From the NCBI GenBank assembly GCA_934630855.1, contig CAKTWW010000004.1, positions 16,433 to 80,432 of the forward strand: a DNA stretch of 64,000 nt. Direction: 5' to 3'. Source of the DNA: an uncultured Collinsella sp. (GTDB lineage: Bacteria; Actinomycetota; Coriobacteriia; Coriobacteriales; Coriobacteriaceae). Both the position numbers and the translations under genes were made by a program. The notes beneath the pieces were generated by a model. The model worked only from the letters and a program-made list of their open reading frames with translations. It had not been told where the DNA came from and did not search any database. Shown in pieces: positions 7,380-16,800 of this stretch (position 1 is the first letter of the stretch; every line of letters starts with the position of its first letter).

Positions 7380-8678
7380 TGGGGGTGCGGACAGAAAGTT
7401 GGACCGCGAGGCGGTCCGGACTGGAGGTTCGCATGTACAGCAGGGAGAAGGTCGAGCTCTTCCTCCTGGCGACGGAGGACGGCATGGGGCCGACCGCCGC
7501 CGCGGAGTTCGCGGGGGTCTCGGTGGGCGCGGCCAAGAAGTGGGCCACGGGGCACCTCCCGCACAGCTATACCGGCGCGCGCTGTAGAATCGGGGCGAGG
7601 AAACCGCGCCGGAAGGAGGCCAGCTTGGGCCAGGACAAGTCGATCTACACCCCGCCCGCCACCGGCCCGCTCGCCGGGCTCAGCGAGGACCAGATAGAGA
7701 ACCTTCTGCTCAGGGCGGTGTTGGCCGACCTAAAAGCGGAAGGGTGGGACCCGGCTTCGATCTCGAACAGGAGCAAGTGCGAGCTCGGCGAGAGATTGAG
7801 GCGGGCGACCGCCCTGCCCCTCCGCTCGATCACAGGTTTCTTGAGGATATCGAAGAGCTCCTATGAGTACTGGAGGCCCCGCGTCGCCGAGCCGCGCGAC
7901 CGCGACGCCGACATACGCGCCCACGTGGTGCGCATCTTCGGCGAGGGGTCCGGCTGCTGGGGCTACCGCACCGTCTGGGCGCGCCTCCGCCGCGAGGGCG
8001 TCGAGGCGAGCGAGAAGCGCGTGCGCCGCGTGATGCGCGAGGAGGGCCTCGAGGTCGTCTACAACAAGAGGCGCGCCCGGGGCTACAGCTCCTACGTCGG
8101 CGAGGTCTCCAAGGCGCCGGAGAACCTCGTGAACAGGAGGTTCCGCGCCGACGAGCCCAACCGGCTGTGGCTCACCGACATCACCGAGTTCAGGCTCCCG
8201 GGCGGCCGGAAGGTCTACCTGAGCCCGATCGTCGACTGCTTCGACGGGATGCCCGTCGCCTGGTCGGTCGGGCTGCACCCCGACAAGCGCCTCGCGAACT
8301 CGAGCCTGCTCAAGGCCCTCGCGGCCAGGCCGGCCGGCGCCCGCACGACGATCCACTCGGACCGCGGCGGCCACTACCGCTGGCCGGAGTGGATCGGGAT
8401 CTGCCGGGAGAACGGCCTGGTCAGGAGCATGTCCGCCAAGGGCTGCAGCCCCGACAACTCGGCCTGCGAGGGCTTCTTCGGGCGGCTCAAGAACGAGTTC
8501 TTCCACTACAGGGACTGGGAGGGCGTGACGCCCGAGGAGTTCATGGCCAGGCTCGAGGCCTATCTCGTGTACTATCGTGAGGAGCGGATAAAGAAGTCCC
8601 TCGGGTGGCTGAGCCCGATGGAGTACCGCAGGAAGCTTGGATACGCCTAGGCGGTCCAGGAAATCGTCCGCACCCCCA
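7380..8678 (+). mobile_element. IS3-family insertion sequence, 1299 bp, with 28-bp terminal inverted repeats
   Basis: The ends are TGGGGGTGCGGAC-N7-TGGACCGC at 7380-7407 and its inverse at 8651-8678, identical at 21 of the 21 fixed positions outside the 7-bp centre. The element begins TG and ends CA, as IS3-family elements do. It encodes one full-length DDE transposase (7433-8650). No target-site duplication is visible (left flank CCTAT, right flank TTCGG), so the copy may be old, rearranged, or trimmed. It lies in the loop of a family-1 repeat. Confidence 0.85.
7433..8650 (+). CDS. IS3-family transposase, single-frame (fused OrfA/OrfB-like)
   Basis: A 405-residue transposase. A short N-terminal helix-turn-helix (residues about 1-35, AAAEFAGVSVGAAKKWATG) is followed by an HTH_21-like segment (DRDADIRAHVVRIFGEGSG) and an rve integrase core. 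The DDE triad is Asp249 (WLTDITEF), Asp310 (IHSDRGGHY) and Glu346 (SACEGFFGRLKNE). The spacings of 60 and 35 residues are the IS3 signature. Most IS3 elements need a -1 frameshift between two reading frames; here one frame covers everything. ATG 7433 follows CTGGAGG. Codon use is more GC-rich (many GAG, AGG, GGC) than the neighbouring toxin gene, which suits a transferred element. It looks intact. Confidence 0.92.
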   Translation: MYSREKVELFLLATEDGMGPTAAAEFAGVSVGAAKKWATGHLPHSYTGARCRIGARKPRRKEASLGQDKSIYTPPATGPLAGLSEDQIENLLLRAVLADLKAEGWDPASISNRSKCELGERLRRATALPLRSITGFLRISKSSYEYWRPRVAEPRDRDADIRAHVVRIFGEGSGCWGYRTVWARLRREGVEASEKRVRRVMREEGLEVVYNKRRARGYSSYVGEVSKAPENLVNRRFRADEPNRLWLTDITEFRLPGGRKVYLSPIVDCFDGMPVAWSVGLHPDKRLANSSLLKALAARPAGARTTIHSDRGGHYRWPEWIGICRENGLVRSMSAKGCSPDNSACEGFFGRLKNEFFHYRDWEGVTPEEFMARLEAYLVYYREERIKKSLGWLSPMEYRRKLGYA

Positions 8679-8762
8679 TTCGGGCTTTTCTGAAACTACG
8701 TCACCGCAACTTCCAGGTTGGCAGCCCGAAACCGGCAGCCCTGGACCGCGAATCCTACTGTT

Positions 8763-8923
8763 CGCCACGAAATGGGCCAATCTACTACGTTTAACCGATT
8801 ACCCTCGACCATACCAAAACCCGAAATATCAAAACAGCTGGTAGACGGCTTGCCGATTTTCCGAAACTGCTGCTATGGTCGACCCCTGCGGGCCAAACGT
8901 AGTAGATGGGCCGCTTTCGTGGC
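8763..8923. repeat. Family-2 long hairpin repeat, copy A
   Basis: A 161-bp non-coding element with about 29-bp terminal inverted repeats: left GCCACGAAATGGGCCAATC then TACTACGTTT; right, read inverted, GCCACGAAAGCGGCCCATC then TACTACGTTT. Inside, TCGACCATA pairs with TATGGTCGA. Copy B is at 40021-40184. It resembles a MITE or a structured RNA element; no coding potential is seen. Confidence 0.75.
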
Positions 8924-9156
8924 TCAGCACCAGACCGGTCATTTTGTGACAGGGCTTTTTTGGCCACATTTGCCAGCCGATCGCTAGAGCAGTCAAAGGC
9001 CCGCTCCAAATTAGCTACCCCGGCCTTTAATGGGCTCACAAAAGCCAAAAGACAGTCCGTATTTCACCGCAACTTAGGAGGGGATGTGGGGGTCCCGGCA
9101 TGTATATGAAAATGGCTCTGGTCCCATAAGGAGCCAAAGCCGTTAAAACTATCTTG

Positions 9157-9230
9157 TGGAGCGGGCGACGGGAATCGAACCCGCGTCATCAGCTTGGAAG
9201 GCTGGGGTTCTACCATTGAACTACGCCCGC
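9157..9230 (-). tRNA. tRNA-Gly (anticodon TCC)
   Basis: Reading the minus strand gives GCGGGCG acceptor, D-arm AGTTCAATGGTAGA, anticodon stem CCAGC/GCTGA-type with loop CTTCCAA (anticodon TCC), and the T-arm GCGGGTTCGATTCCCGT. The acceptor closes with CGCCCGC, discriminator U, and an encoded CCA. tRNA-Pro lies 6 nt upstream in the same direction, so they are probably co-transcribed. Confidence 0.95.
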
Positions 9231-9236
9231 AAGATA

Positions 9237-9313
9237 TGGTCGGGACGACAGGATTTGAACCTGCGACATCCTGCTCCCAAAGCAGGCGCGCTACCAAACT
9301 GCGCCACGTCCCG
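9237..9313 (-). tRNA. tRNA-Pro (anticodon TGG)
   Basis: The minus strand reads CGGGACG acceptor, D-arm GGCGCAGTTTGGTAGCGC, anticodon stem CCTGC/GCAGG with loop TTTGGGA (anticodon TGG), and T-arm GCAGGTTCAAATCCTGT. It ends in CGTCCCG with discriminator A and an encoded CCA. All arms pair. Confidence 0.95.
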
Positions 9314-9404
9314 AAGGTGTTGAGCAGCTAAGGTCTAAACCTTGCGTGTCCCAAAGCGAAGGAAATTATAGGGGAGACTCCCCGCCTGTGCAAGCGACGA
9401 TACC

Positions 9405-10763
9405 TTAGCTCCTCGAATGTGCGACAAACTTGCTGTGGAGCAGACCGATCACAAACGCCACCACGGCAACCGGCGCCCACGCGGCACCGATGTCTGCCAG
9501 TGGCAGTGCGTCAAACGGCAGCCACGCGCCCGCAAAAAACGCGTCGCGGACCGAGGTGATCACGCTCTGGACCGCAACCACACCGCCGACCCAGACCCAC
9601 ACCTGCGGATGTGCATCGCAAAAACCGTGCATCAGACCCATAAGCACCAGCACGATGGCGACAGGATACAGGGCGTTGAGCATGGGCACCGAGAACATAA
9701 GGATCACGTCGAGGCCCACGTTGGAGAGCACGCACGAAAACGCCGCGAACACAAAGGCGAGCATCGCGAAGGGGCGGCGCATGGCCTCCTCGGAAGCCTC
9801 CGCTCCCCCTTCGACCACATACGTCTCGCAGAAATAGCGCGAGCAGCAGCTAATGAGGCCGATGCACACGTTCATGCAGGCGAGGAAGAAAATCGCGAAG
9901 ACCACGACCGTGCCGGCAAGGCCAAAGTGCATGGAGGCCGAGCGCGCGAGGATGGCCGCGCCGTTGGTGGCGTCGGGCATCACGGTGCCGAGCTGCATAC
10001 CGGCAAGCGCCAAGCCGCAATAGATGATGGCCATGAGCACGCCGGCGATCACACCGGAACGCGAGATCTCGAAGGCTACGCGCTTGTCGTCGGTCACACC
10101 CAGCTCGTGGATGGTCTCGGCGATGATGATGCCAAAGGCGAGAGACGCGAGCAGGTCCATCGTCTGATAGCCGGTCAAGAAGCCCTGGACCGCAGCGCCG
10201 GCATCGTAGGGAGCCTGCGGGGCGGCAGCCGGTCCCAACGGCGAAATCACAGCGGCACCCACGACCAGCACGATCAGTGCGATGAGCGCAGGACCCGTAA
10301 TGCGGCCGAGCACGCGCGTGATGACTCCGGGGCGCAGCGTAAGCGCAAACGCGACCACGAAGAAGGCGACGGCAAAGACCAAGCGCGCGGTGCCAAGTGA
10401 GATGCCCTCGGGCAGCAACGGCACCAGCATCTCGAAGGCCGTGGAGCTCGTACGCGGAATGGCCAGGCACGGACCGATGGCCAGGTACACCGCCGCGACA
10501 AAGAACTCACCGAACTTGGGGTGCACGCGACCGGCAAGCTCACGCGCCGTACCGGCAAGCGCCACGGCGATAAAGCCCATGACGGGCAGGCCGATGGCGG
10601 CGATAAGGAAGCCAATCATGGCAAGCGGCGTGGCGGTGCCGGCCTGGAGTGCCAGCAGCGGCGGAATGATAAGGTTGCCGGCGCCAAAGAGCATCGAGAA
10701 TAGAGCGATGCCGACGGTAACGACATGGTCGGAGCGCAGACCGCGCGGTGCGGATGAGGCCAT
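9405..10763 (-). CDS. brnQ: Branched-chain amino acid transport system II carrier protein
   Basis: A 452-residue membrane protein of the LIVCS/BrnQ family, which imports leucine, isoleucine and valine with Na+ or H+. The family start is clear: VTVGIALFSMLFGAGNLIIPP, followed by about 12 hydrophobic helices. Other family-like text is FLTGYQTMDLLASLAFGIII and FLACMNVCIGLISCCSRYF. ATG 10763 follows GAAAGGTGTGCCT; a longer upstream reading frame exists only because it runs through the terminator of the next gene. It lies downstream of the giant surface protein but behind a strong terminator, so it likely has its own promoter. Confidence 0.92.
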   Translation of the reverse strand: MASSAPRGLRSDHVVTVGIALFSMLFGAGNLIIPPLLALQAGTATPLAMIGFLIAAIGLPVMGFIAVALAGTARELAGRVHPKFGEFFVAAVYLAIGPCLAIPRTSSTAFEMLVPLLPEGISLGTARLVFAVAFFVVAFALTLRPGVITRVLGRITGPALIALIVLVVGAAVISPLGPAAAPQAPYDAGAAVQGFLTGYQTMDLLASLAFGIIIAETIHELGVTDDKRVAFEISRSGVIAGVLMAIIYCGLALAGMQLGTVMPDATNGAAILARSASMHFGLAGTVVVFAIFFLACMNVCIGLISCCSRYFCETYVVEGGAEASEEAMRRPFAMLAFVFAAFSCVLSNVGLDVILMFSVPMLNALYPVAIVLVLMGLMHGFCDAHPQVWVWVGGVVAVQSVITSVRDAFFAGAWLPFDALPLADIGAAWAPVAVVAFVIGLLHSKFVAHSRS

Positions 10764-10784
10764 AGGCACACCTTTCGGATCGAA

Positions 10785-10816
10785 ACAAAAACGGGACGGG
10801 CAAAATACCCGTCCCG
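10785..10816 (-). terminator. Rho-independent terminator of the giant surface protein gene
   Basis: In transcript sense CGGGACGGG pairs perfectly with CCCGTCCCG around a 7-nt loop, followed by TTTTTGTTT. It lies about 65 nt beyond the stop at 10882. Confidence 0.9.
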
Positions 10817-10881
10817 CAAGTATAAACGCTTTAGCAGGCAAAATTGTGCAAAGCGTCAATCTAGCTGCCCCTTTTGAGCCG

Positions 10882-13800
10882 TTACGCGTCCGAGCGACGG
10901 CGACGCAGCAGCTCGAGCCCCAAAGCGATAAGCGCAACGGCACCCGCGGCAACAGCGACGGCCAATGGCGCGCGATCGCCCGCATCGGCAAGGTGCTGAG
11001 CGCTCGTCTTGGACGAAGCCTTCTTGCCGGAGTTTTCCGCGCCATTCGCATTTGCCTTATCGGCCGCGGAACCATCCGAACTACCGGGCTTTGCCGGGTC
11101 CTTGGAATCCGACTGGTCGGAATCGGGCGTTCCGGGCTTATCCGGCTGGTCCGGGTCGGGGCCATCGGGCTTGTCCGGACTCGGCTCGACCGGATCCGGA
11201 TTGACGGGGTCCCGCTTTGCCTGAACGACCAGCACAAAGTGCGCGGTCACGGTCTCGCCCCGAGCGTCTTTGCACGCAACGTCAAAGCTAGACACTCCGG
11301 CCTTGGACGGGGTGCCCGAGAGCGTCAAGCCGCCCGCCGTGTGGGAGAGCTTGAACCCATCGGGAAGCTTCGCCTCATCCCACGTGTACTCGTACGGAGC
11401 CTCGCCACCCGCGGCGCCCGCAATCGTTGCGCGATACGCGCCATGCGCACGCGCGACCGGCAGCAGGCCGCCATTGAACACAAGAGCGTCCAAGGGCGCA
11501 ACGGACACAACGGCATGGTCGCTGTCCGTTTGCATCTCGGTACCAAGATAGCGCTGGGTGACGCGGCAGAAGTACTGACCGGCGCAATCATCGCCGAGGT
11601 CCTCTACTACGAGCACCTCCCCCATCTCGCCCTCGAGCGCCACAGCCTCGCCATCCACCATGCGGAACCACTGGTAGGACAGTTCGACATCGGCGGCGGG
11701 GCCCGCGGACGAGCCCGCGTGGTCGAGGACATCCTTGCCCGCCTCGGCCGCAACCGAGAGCACGACAGCATCTCCCTCGTGGACGCTCGCGTCCTGCGGC
11801 TGCGCGACCACGCGTGGCGCGTCCGCCTTCGCGAACTCGAACATGACTTCTTGCGATGCGGTGACGCCACTCAGCGTAACCTCGTATGCTCCGCCCTCGT
11901 AGTTGGAGATATCGAGGTCGTGACGCTTGTCCGAACCAGCTTCCGCAATCGTCACGCGCTCGAGGTAGCAGCCCTCGTCGGGCGTCGCCGAGAGTGTCAC
12001 GTCGCCACCCTCATCAACGGTTACCGAGGCATTGTCGACCGAACCGTTGACCGCCTTTGCCGTCACCTCAAAGCGCTCAGGCTTGTCCGGGTTGTCGGGC
12101 TCGGGGTTATCCGGATCGGGATTATCGGGATCGGGGGTGGGATCCGGATCGGGATTATCGGGCTCCGGATTATCCGGGTCAGGGTTATCCGGATTGTCCG
12201 GATCGACAGGCTCCCGCTTCTTTTTCACCGTCAGCGTTCCAGGCACGACCTCGACATCGAAGTTCGGGTCAGATACCGTCGCGCCAATCTGATACTTGCC
12301 CGCCGGGGATCTCTCGTCGGCATCGCAGGAGTACTCGACCTTCACGCCCGAAGTGTCAACCGCACTCTCCAGGCTCGAGGTAAACGCGGGGTTCGCCTCT
12401 CCCTCGAAGCGCTCGGCATCGTCGACCTTCACCTTGAGCTTTGCCGGAGCAATCTCGAACTCGCAGGCAGCGGCACCGACGTAGCCATGGCTGCGCAGCG
12501 TTGCCACGGCACGGTACGCACCGGCATCAGTCGGGGCCTCTGTCGAGGAATACTGCGTGCCTCCGGTACCGTAGTACGTAATCTTGAGATCGCCCTTGCA
12601 GACCTTGGGAGCACCGGAAACTTCGGGCGCCTGCGGCGCACCGTTAAAGGTAAAGTCGCCATCCGTAAACGTAAGCTTTACGCGCTTCGCCTGCACAACA
12701 AGCGCAAAGTGAGCGATCATGGCCTCGCCCCGGGCATCCGTGCACGTGATATCGAAGGCGGAAACACCCGTCTTTGACGGAACGCCCGAGAGCATCAGAC
12801 CACCCGAAGTACGGGAGAGCTTGAGTCCCTCGGGGAGCTTCGTCTCATCCCATGCGTACTCGTACGGAGCCTTGCCGCCCGCGGCCCCGGCAATCGTGGC
12901 GAAGTACGCGCTGTGCGCACTCGCTGCCGGCAGCAGGTCGCCGTTGAACACAAGGGTGTCCCAGGCAACGACGGAAACGATGGCATGGTCACTGTCCGTC
13001 TGCGCCTCAGTGCCAAGGTAGCGCTGAGTGATGCGACAGAAGTACTCTCCGGCCTGCTCGTCATCGAGGCCCGCAAGCGAGAGCGTCTCCCCTGTCTCGT
13101 CCTCGAGCGCCTCAGCTTTGCCACCATCCATACGGAACCATTGGTAAGAAAGGTCAACCGCGGCAGCGGAGCCCGTGGACGAGGCGGCATGGTCGGCGAC
13201 GTTCTTACCCGCCTCGGCCGCGACCGAAAGCACAACTGCATCGCCCTCGTGGGCGCTCGCGTCCTGCGGCTGCGCGACCACACGCGGGGCGTCCGCCTTC
13301 GCGAACTCAAACGTGACCTCCTGCGACGCGGTAACATCGCTCAGTGTGACCTCGTACGCGCCACCCTTGTAATCGGAAATATCGAGGTCGACGGCCTTGT
13401 CCGAGCCGGCTTCCGAGACCGTCACGCGCTCGAGGTAGCAGCCCTCGTCGGGCGTCGCCGAGAGGGTCACGTCCCCGCCCTCAACGACCGAGACCGAGGC
13501 ATTGTCGACCGAACCGTTGACTGCCTTTGCCGTCACTTTGTAGTGCTCGGGCTTCTTCTTGACCGTCAGCGTGCCGGGATCGACCGCGACATCGAAGTTC
13601 GGATCGGCGACCGCCGCGTCGATCTGGTACTCACCCGCCGGCGACTTCTTATTCGCCGAGCAGAAGTACGTGACCTTTACGTCCGAGGTATCGCAACGGC
13701 TCACCAAGCTCGAGGTAAACTCGGGATTCTCCTGACCCTCAAAGCGCTCGGCATCGTCGACCTTCACCAGCAACTGAGCCGGTGCAACGGCAACCGTCAG

Positions 13801-16800
13801 CTCAACGTCTTCGGCGGCAAGATAGTTTCGAGATGCCTTGGCATGGGCGACAACATGCGCCGCACCGGCGGCCTTCACCGTCGCGCAGCGTCCCTTAATC
13901 GAGACCGGATTCGCATCGGCATCAGAATCGACTAGCTCAAAGCTCACGGGAGTCTGGGCGACGTTGTCGAACACAATGGGGTCGCCACCGTACACGCCCG
14001 AATAGGTCGTCGTTCCCGTAATGGTCTGGCTTGCCTTTGCAATCGAGAACTCGGCAGACTTTTTGCCCTGATAGTTGGGGTCAGTCACCGTAACCGTAAC
14101 GCGGTAGTTACCGCTGTCGCACGGCTCCAGCGCCGTGGGGCCATAGGACGTTCCATCGACGCCGCGATACGTGACGGAATAGGCGGACGCATCAAGGTCG
14201 GCAACTGCAACCGCCGCACCGTGTCGTGCGCCATCGTATGTCACGTCGGACGTCTCGATCGAAATATCGACCGGAGCCTTCTCGATGACAAAATCGCAGC
14301 TTGCGTTACCCACATATCCGTTGGCGTCGAGCGTCGCTACCGCACGATACGTACCGGCGTCCACCGGTGCCTGGTCGGACGTGTACTGAGTATCGCCCGT
14401 GCCAACATAGGTCAGTTTGACGTCATCCTCGCAACCCTCGGGCACGCCCGAAAGCTTCGGAGCCTGTGCCGTCGCATTGTAGACAAAGCTCTGGCCTTCA
14501 AACGCGAGCGGCGCTTCCTTCGCCTTCACAACCAGCGCAAAATGCGCGACACGCTTGTCGCCCAGGTCATCGGTGCACGCAATCTTAAAGCGGCACGCGC
14601 CCGTTGCTGCAGGCATGCCCGAGAGCACCAAGGCACCCGTTCCGTCATCGGCCTGCGTCAGTTGCATGCCCTCAGGAACCTCAACCTCATCCAAGTTGTA
14701 CGCATACGGTGCCTTGCCGCCCGTAGCGCCGGCAATCTCTGCACGGTACCCATCGTGAGCGGTCGCCGCCGGCAGCACGCGCCCATTGAACACGAGCGTT
14801 TCGCGAGGCACGATGGACACCGTCGCATGCTCGGTATCCGTCTTTGTCACCGTACCCATATAGCTCTGCGTAATGCGGCAGAAGTACTCACCTTCGCCGT
14901 CGCTGTCGAGCTGGGCGATCGAGAGGGTCTCCCCCGTCTCGCCCTTCAGCGCCACCGCCTTGCCGCCATCGGCGGGCACACGATACCACTGGTAGCCCAG
15001 CTTAACGTCGGCGGCAGAACCCGAAGACACAGCGGCGTGGGCACGAACGTTGCGCCCCGCCTCGGCGGCGATCGAAAGCTCGACCGGATCGCCCTCGTAA
15101 GCACTCGCACCCTGCGGCTGAGCGAGCACCTCCGGAGCCGCAGCCTTTACGAATTCAAACGTGACCTGCTGCGGGGCACTCACGCCGCTCAGTGTGACCT
15201 CGTACGCCCCGCCCTGGTAGTCGGAAATATCAAGGTCATAGGCATTGCCGGCCGAACCGTCATCACCGGCCTCTTCGGCAACGGTCACGCGCGTCAGATA
15301 GCACCCCTCATCGGGCGTCGCCGAAAGCGTCACCTTGCCATCCGTAGCGACCGAAGCAGTCTCCGGATCGACCGATCCGTTGACTGCTCGGGCCGTCACC
15401 TTGTACTTAGGCGCCTCCGCAAAGCGCGCCTCGACGGTCATGTTGTCCTCGGGGACAAACGTCCAAACGGCATCCGTGCTCAGCGGCTCATCGCCCAACG
15501 AACCGTCGTCATTGCGCGCATACCACCCATCGAACACATAGCCCGCGTCGGGAACGGCAGTCAGGGTCGTGGACTCACCGTTCTCGACTTCGTTGGTCAC
15601 GGCATAGCCCAGAGATTCGTCCTCGGAGGAACCCTCGACGTGTCCGCCTTGACGCGAATCCACCGCCGTGACCGTCATCGACGCCCGCTCATAAACGGCC
15701 GTAAAGGTACGGTTGCCAAACACCACGCGGTTGATGACCGGCGTGGCCCCCACGGGCATACCGTTCTCGTCGACCCAGTATTTAAACTTCCAGCCCTTAT
15801 GCGGCACGGTAAACATAATCGCCGCGGAGTGGTAGGAGCCGCCGGTGCCGAGCGCAACCATGCTAAAGCCCGCGTCCTTGGGATACGTAGCAACCTGAAC
15901 ATCGCAGCCCGTCTCATAGAACACGGCCGTAAGCTGCCTATTCTCCTTTGCGGTACCGATATAGAACGCGCTATAGCTCACCGTGACGCCCGCATCGTCG
16001 ACCCAATGCGAGAAGTGATACTTCTTCCACGGAATCGCGATCGCCATAAACATGTCGCCCCTGTCGTACGACCTGCTGCCGGCGGGAATGCCATCGACCA
16101 GAAGCGCCGTACCGCGGAAGATGGACGAGCCGGTGACGGTAATGGTCACCTGTCCATCGGATTCGAACTGCGCGTAGTACGTTATGTCTTGCGTGGCGGT
16201 CACATCGAGGGTCGTCGCGGTCTCGACGATCGAGGTACCCTCCTTGTCGGTGCTCCAGCCCACAAAGCGATAGCCCATACCGGCAACAGCGGTCAGCTCC
16301 ACCTGATCGCCTACGACAAAACTACCGCTGCCCGTAACACGGCATCCCCTGCTCGAAGCCTTGTCCTTCACCACGACCTCGCCCGTGACGGTCACCTCGT
16401 ACGGATCGGCAAACACGGCCTGGAGCTCCAACGCATCGCCCTCGAGCCCCTCGACCATATCCTTGTCGAGCTTAACCCAACAACGGGCGTCGCAGCTCAG
16501 CAGCGACTTGTTGCCCTCGGCATCCAAGACATACCAACCGACGAATCGCTTGGTTCCCATGGACGTGGCGTTCAGCTCGACCGTATCACCGAATTGATAG
16601 GAGCCCTCACCGCTCAGGGTGCCAACGCTATCGTCACTCGCGCTCAAAACGACTTGATAGGACTTAGGCGTAAAGGTCGCCGTATAGGTGGCGTCACCCG
16701 TGACCTTAACGGTATAGTCCGCGTTCTCGCTGACTGTCTCGCCCTTGTCGTCCGTCCAACCGGCAAACGAATACCCGGTGTTGGCGATCGCACGAAGCGT

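Larger units (their letters stand above)
7336..9083. repeat. Region bounded by exact 24-bp inverted repeats (family-1 arms), interrupted by an IS element and a family-2 repeat
   Basis: Bases 7336-7359 (CCCCTCCTAAGTTGCGG followed by TGAAATA) recur exactly inverted at 9060-9083. A further arm ending CACCGCAACTT lies at about 8701-8711, directly right of the IS element. The core AAGTTGCGGTGAAATA is the arm of the family-1 hairpins at 38702-38770 and 59937-60005. The IS therefore appears to have landed in the loop of a family-1 element, with other repeat material joined on the right. Confidence 0.75.

Noticed and set aside
7375..8683. Target-site duplication of the IS element
   Set aside because: Flanking bases CCTAT and TTCGG do not match, so no duplication can be claimed.
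10882..11000. LPXTG sortase signal
   Set aside because: The expected position reads LADAGD, so only a degenerate motif is reported.
10282..12777. 831-codon plus-strand frame crossing brnQ and the giant gene
   Set aside because: It runs antisense through two real genes and a terminator, with low-complexity Arg/Gly/Ile text.
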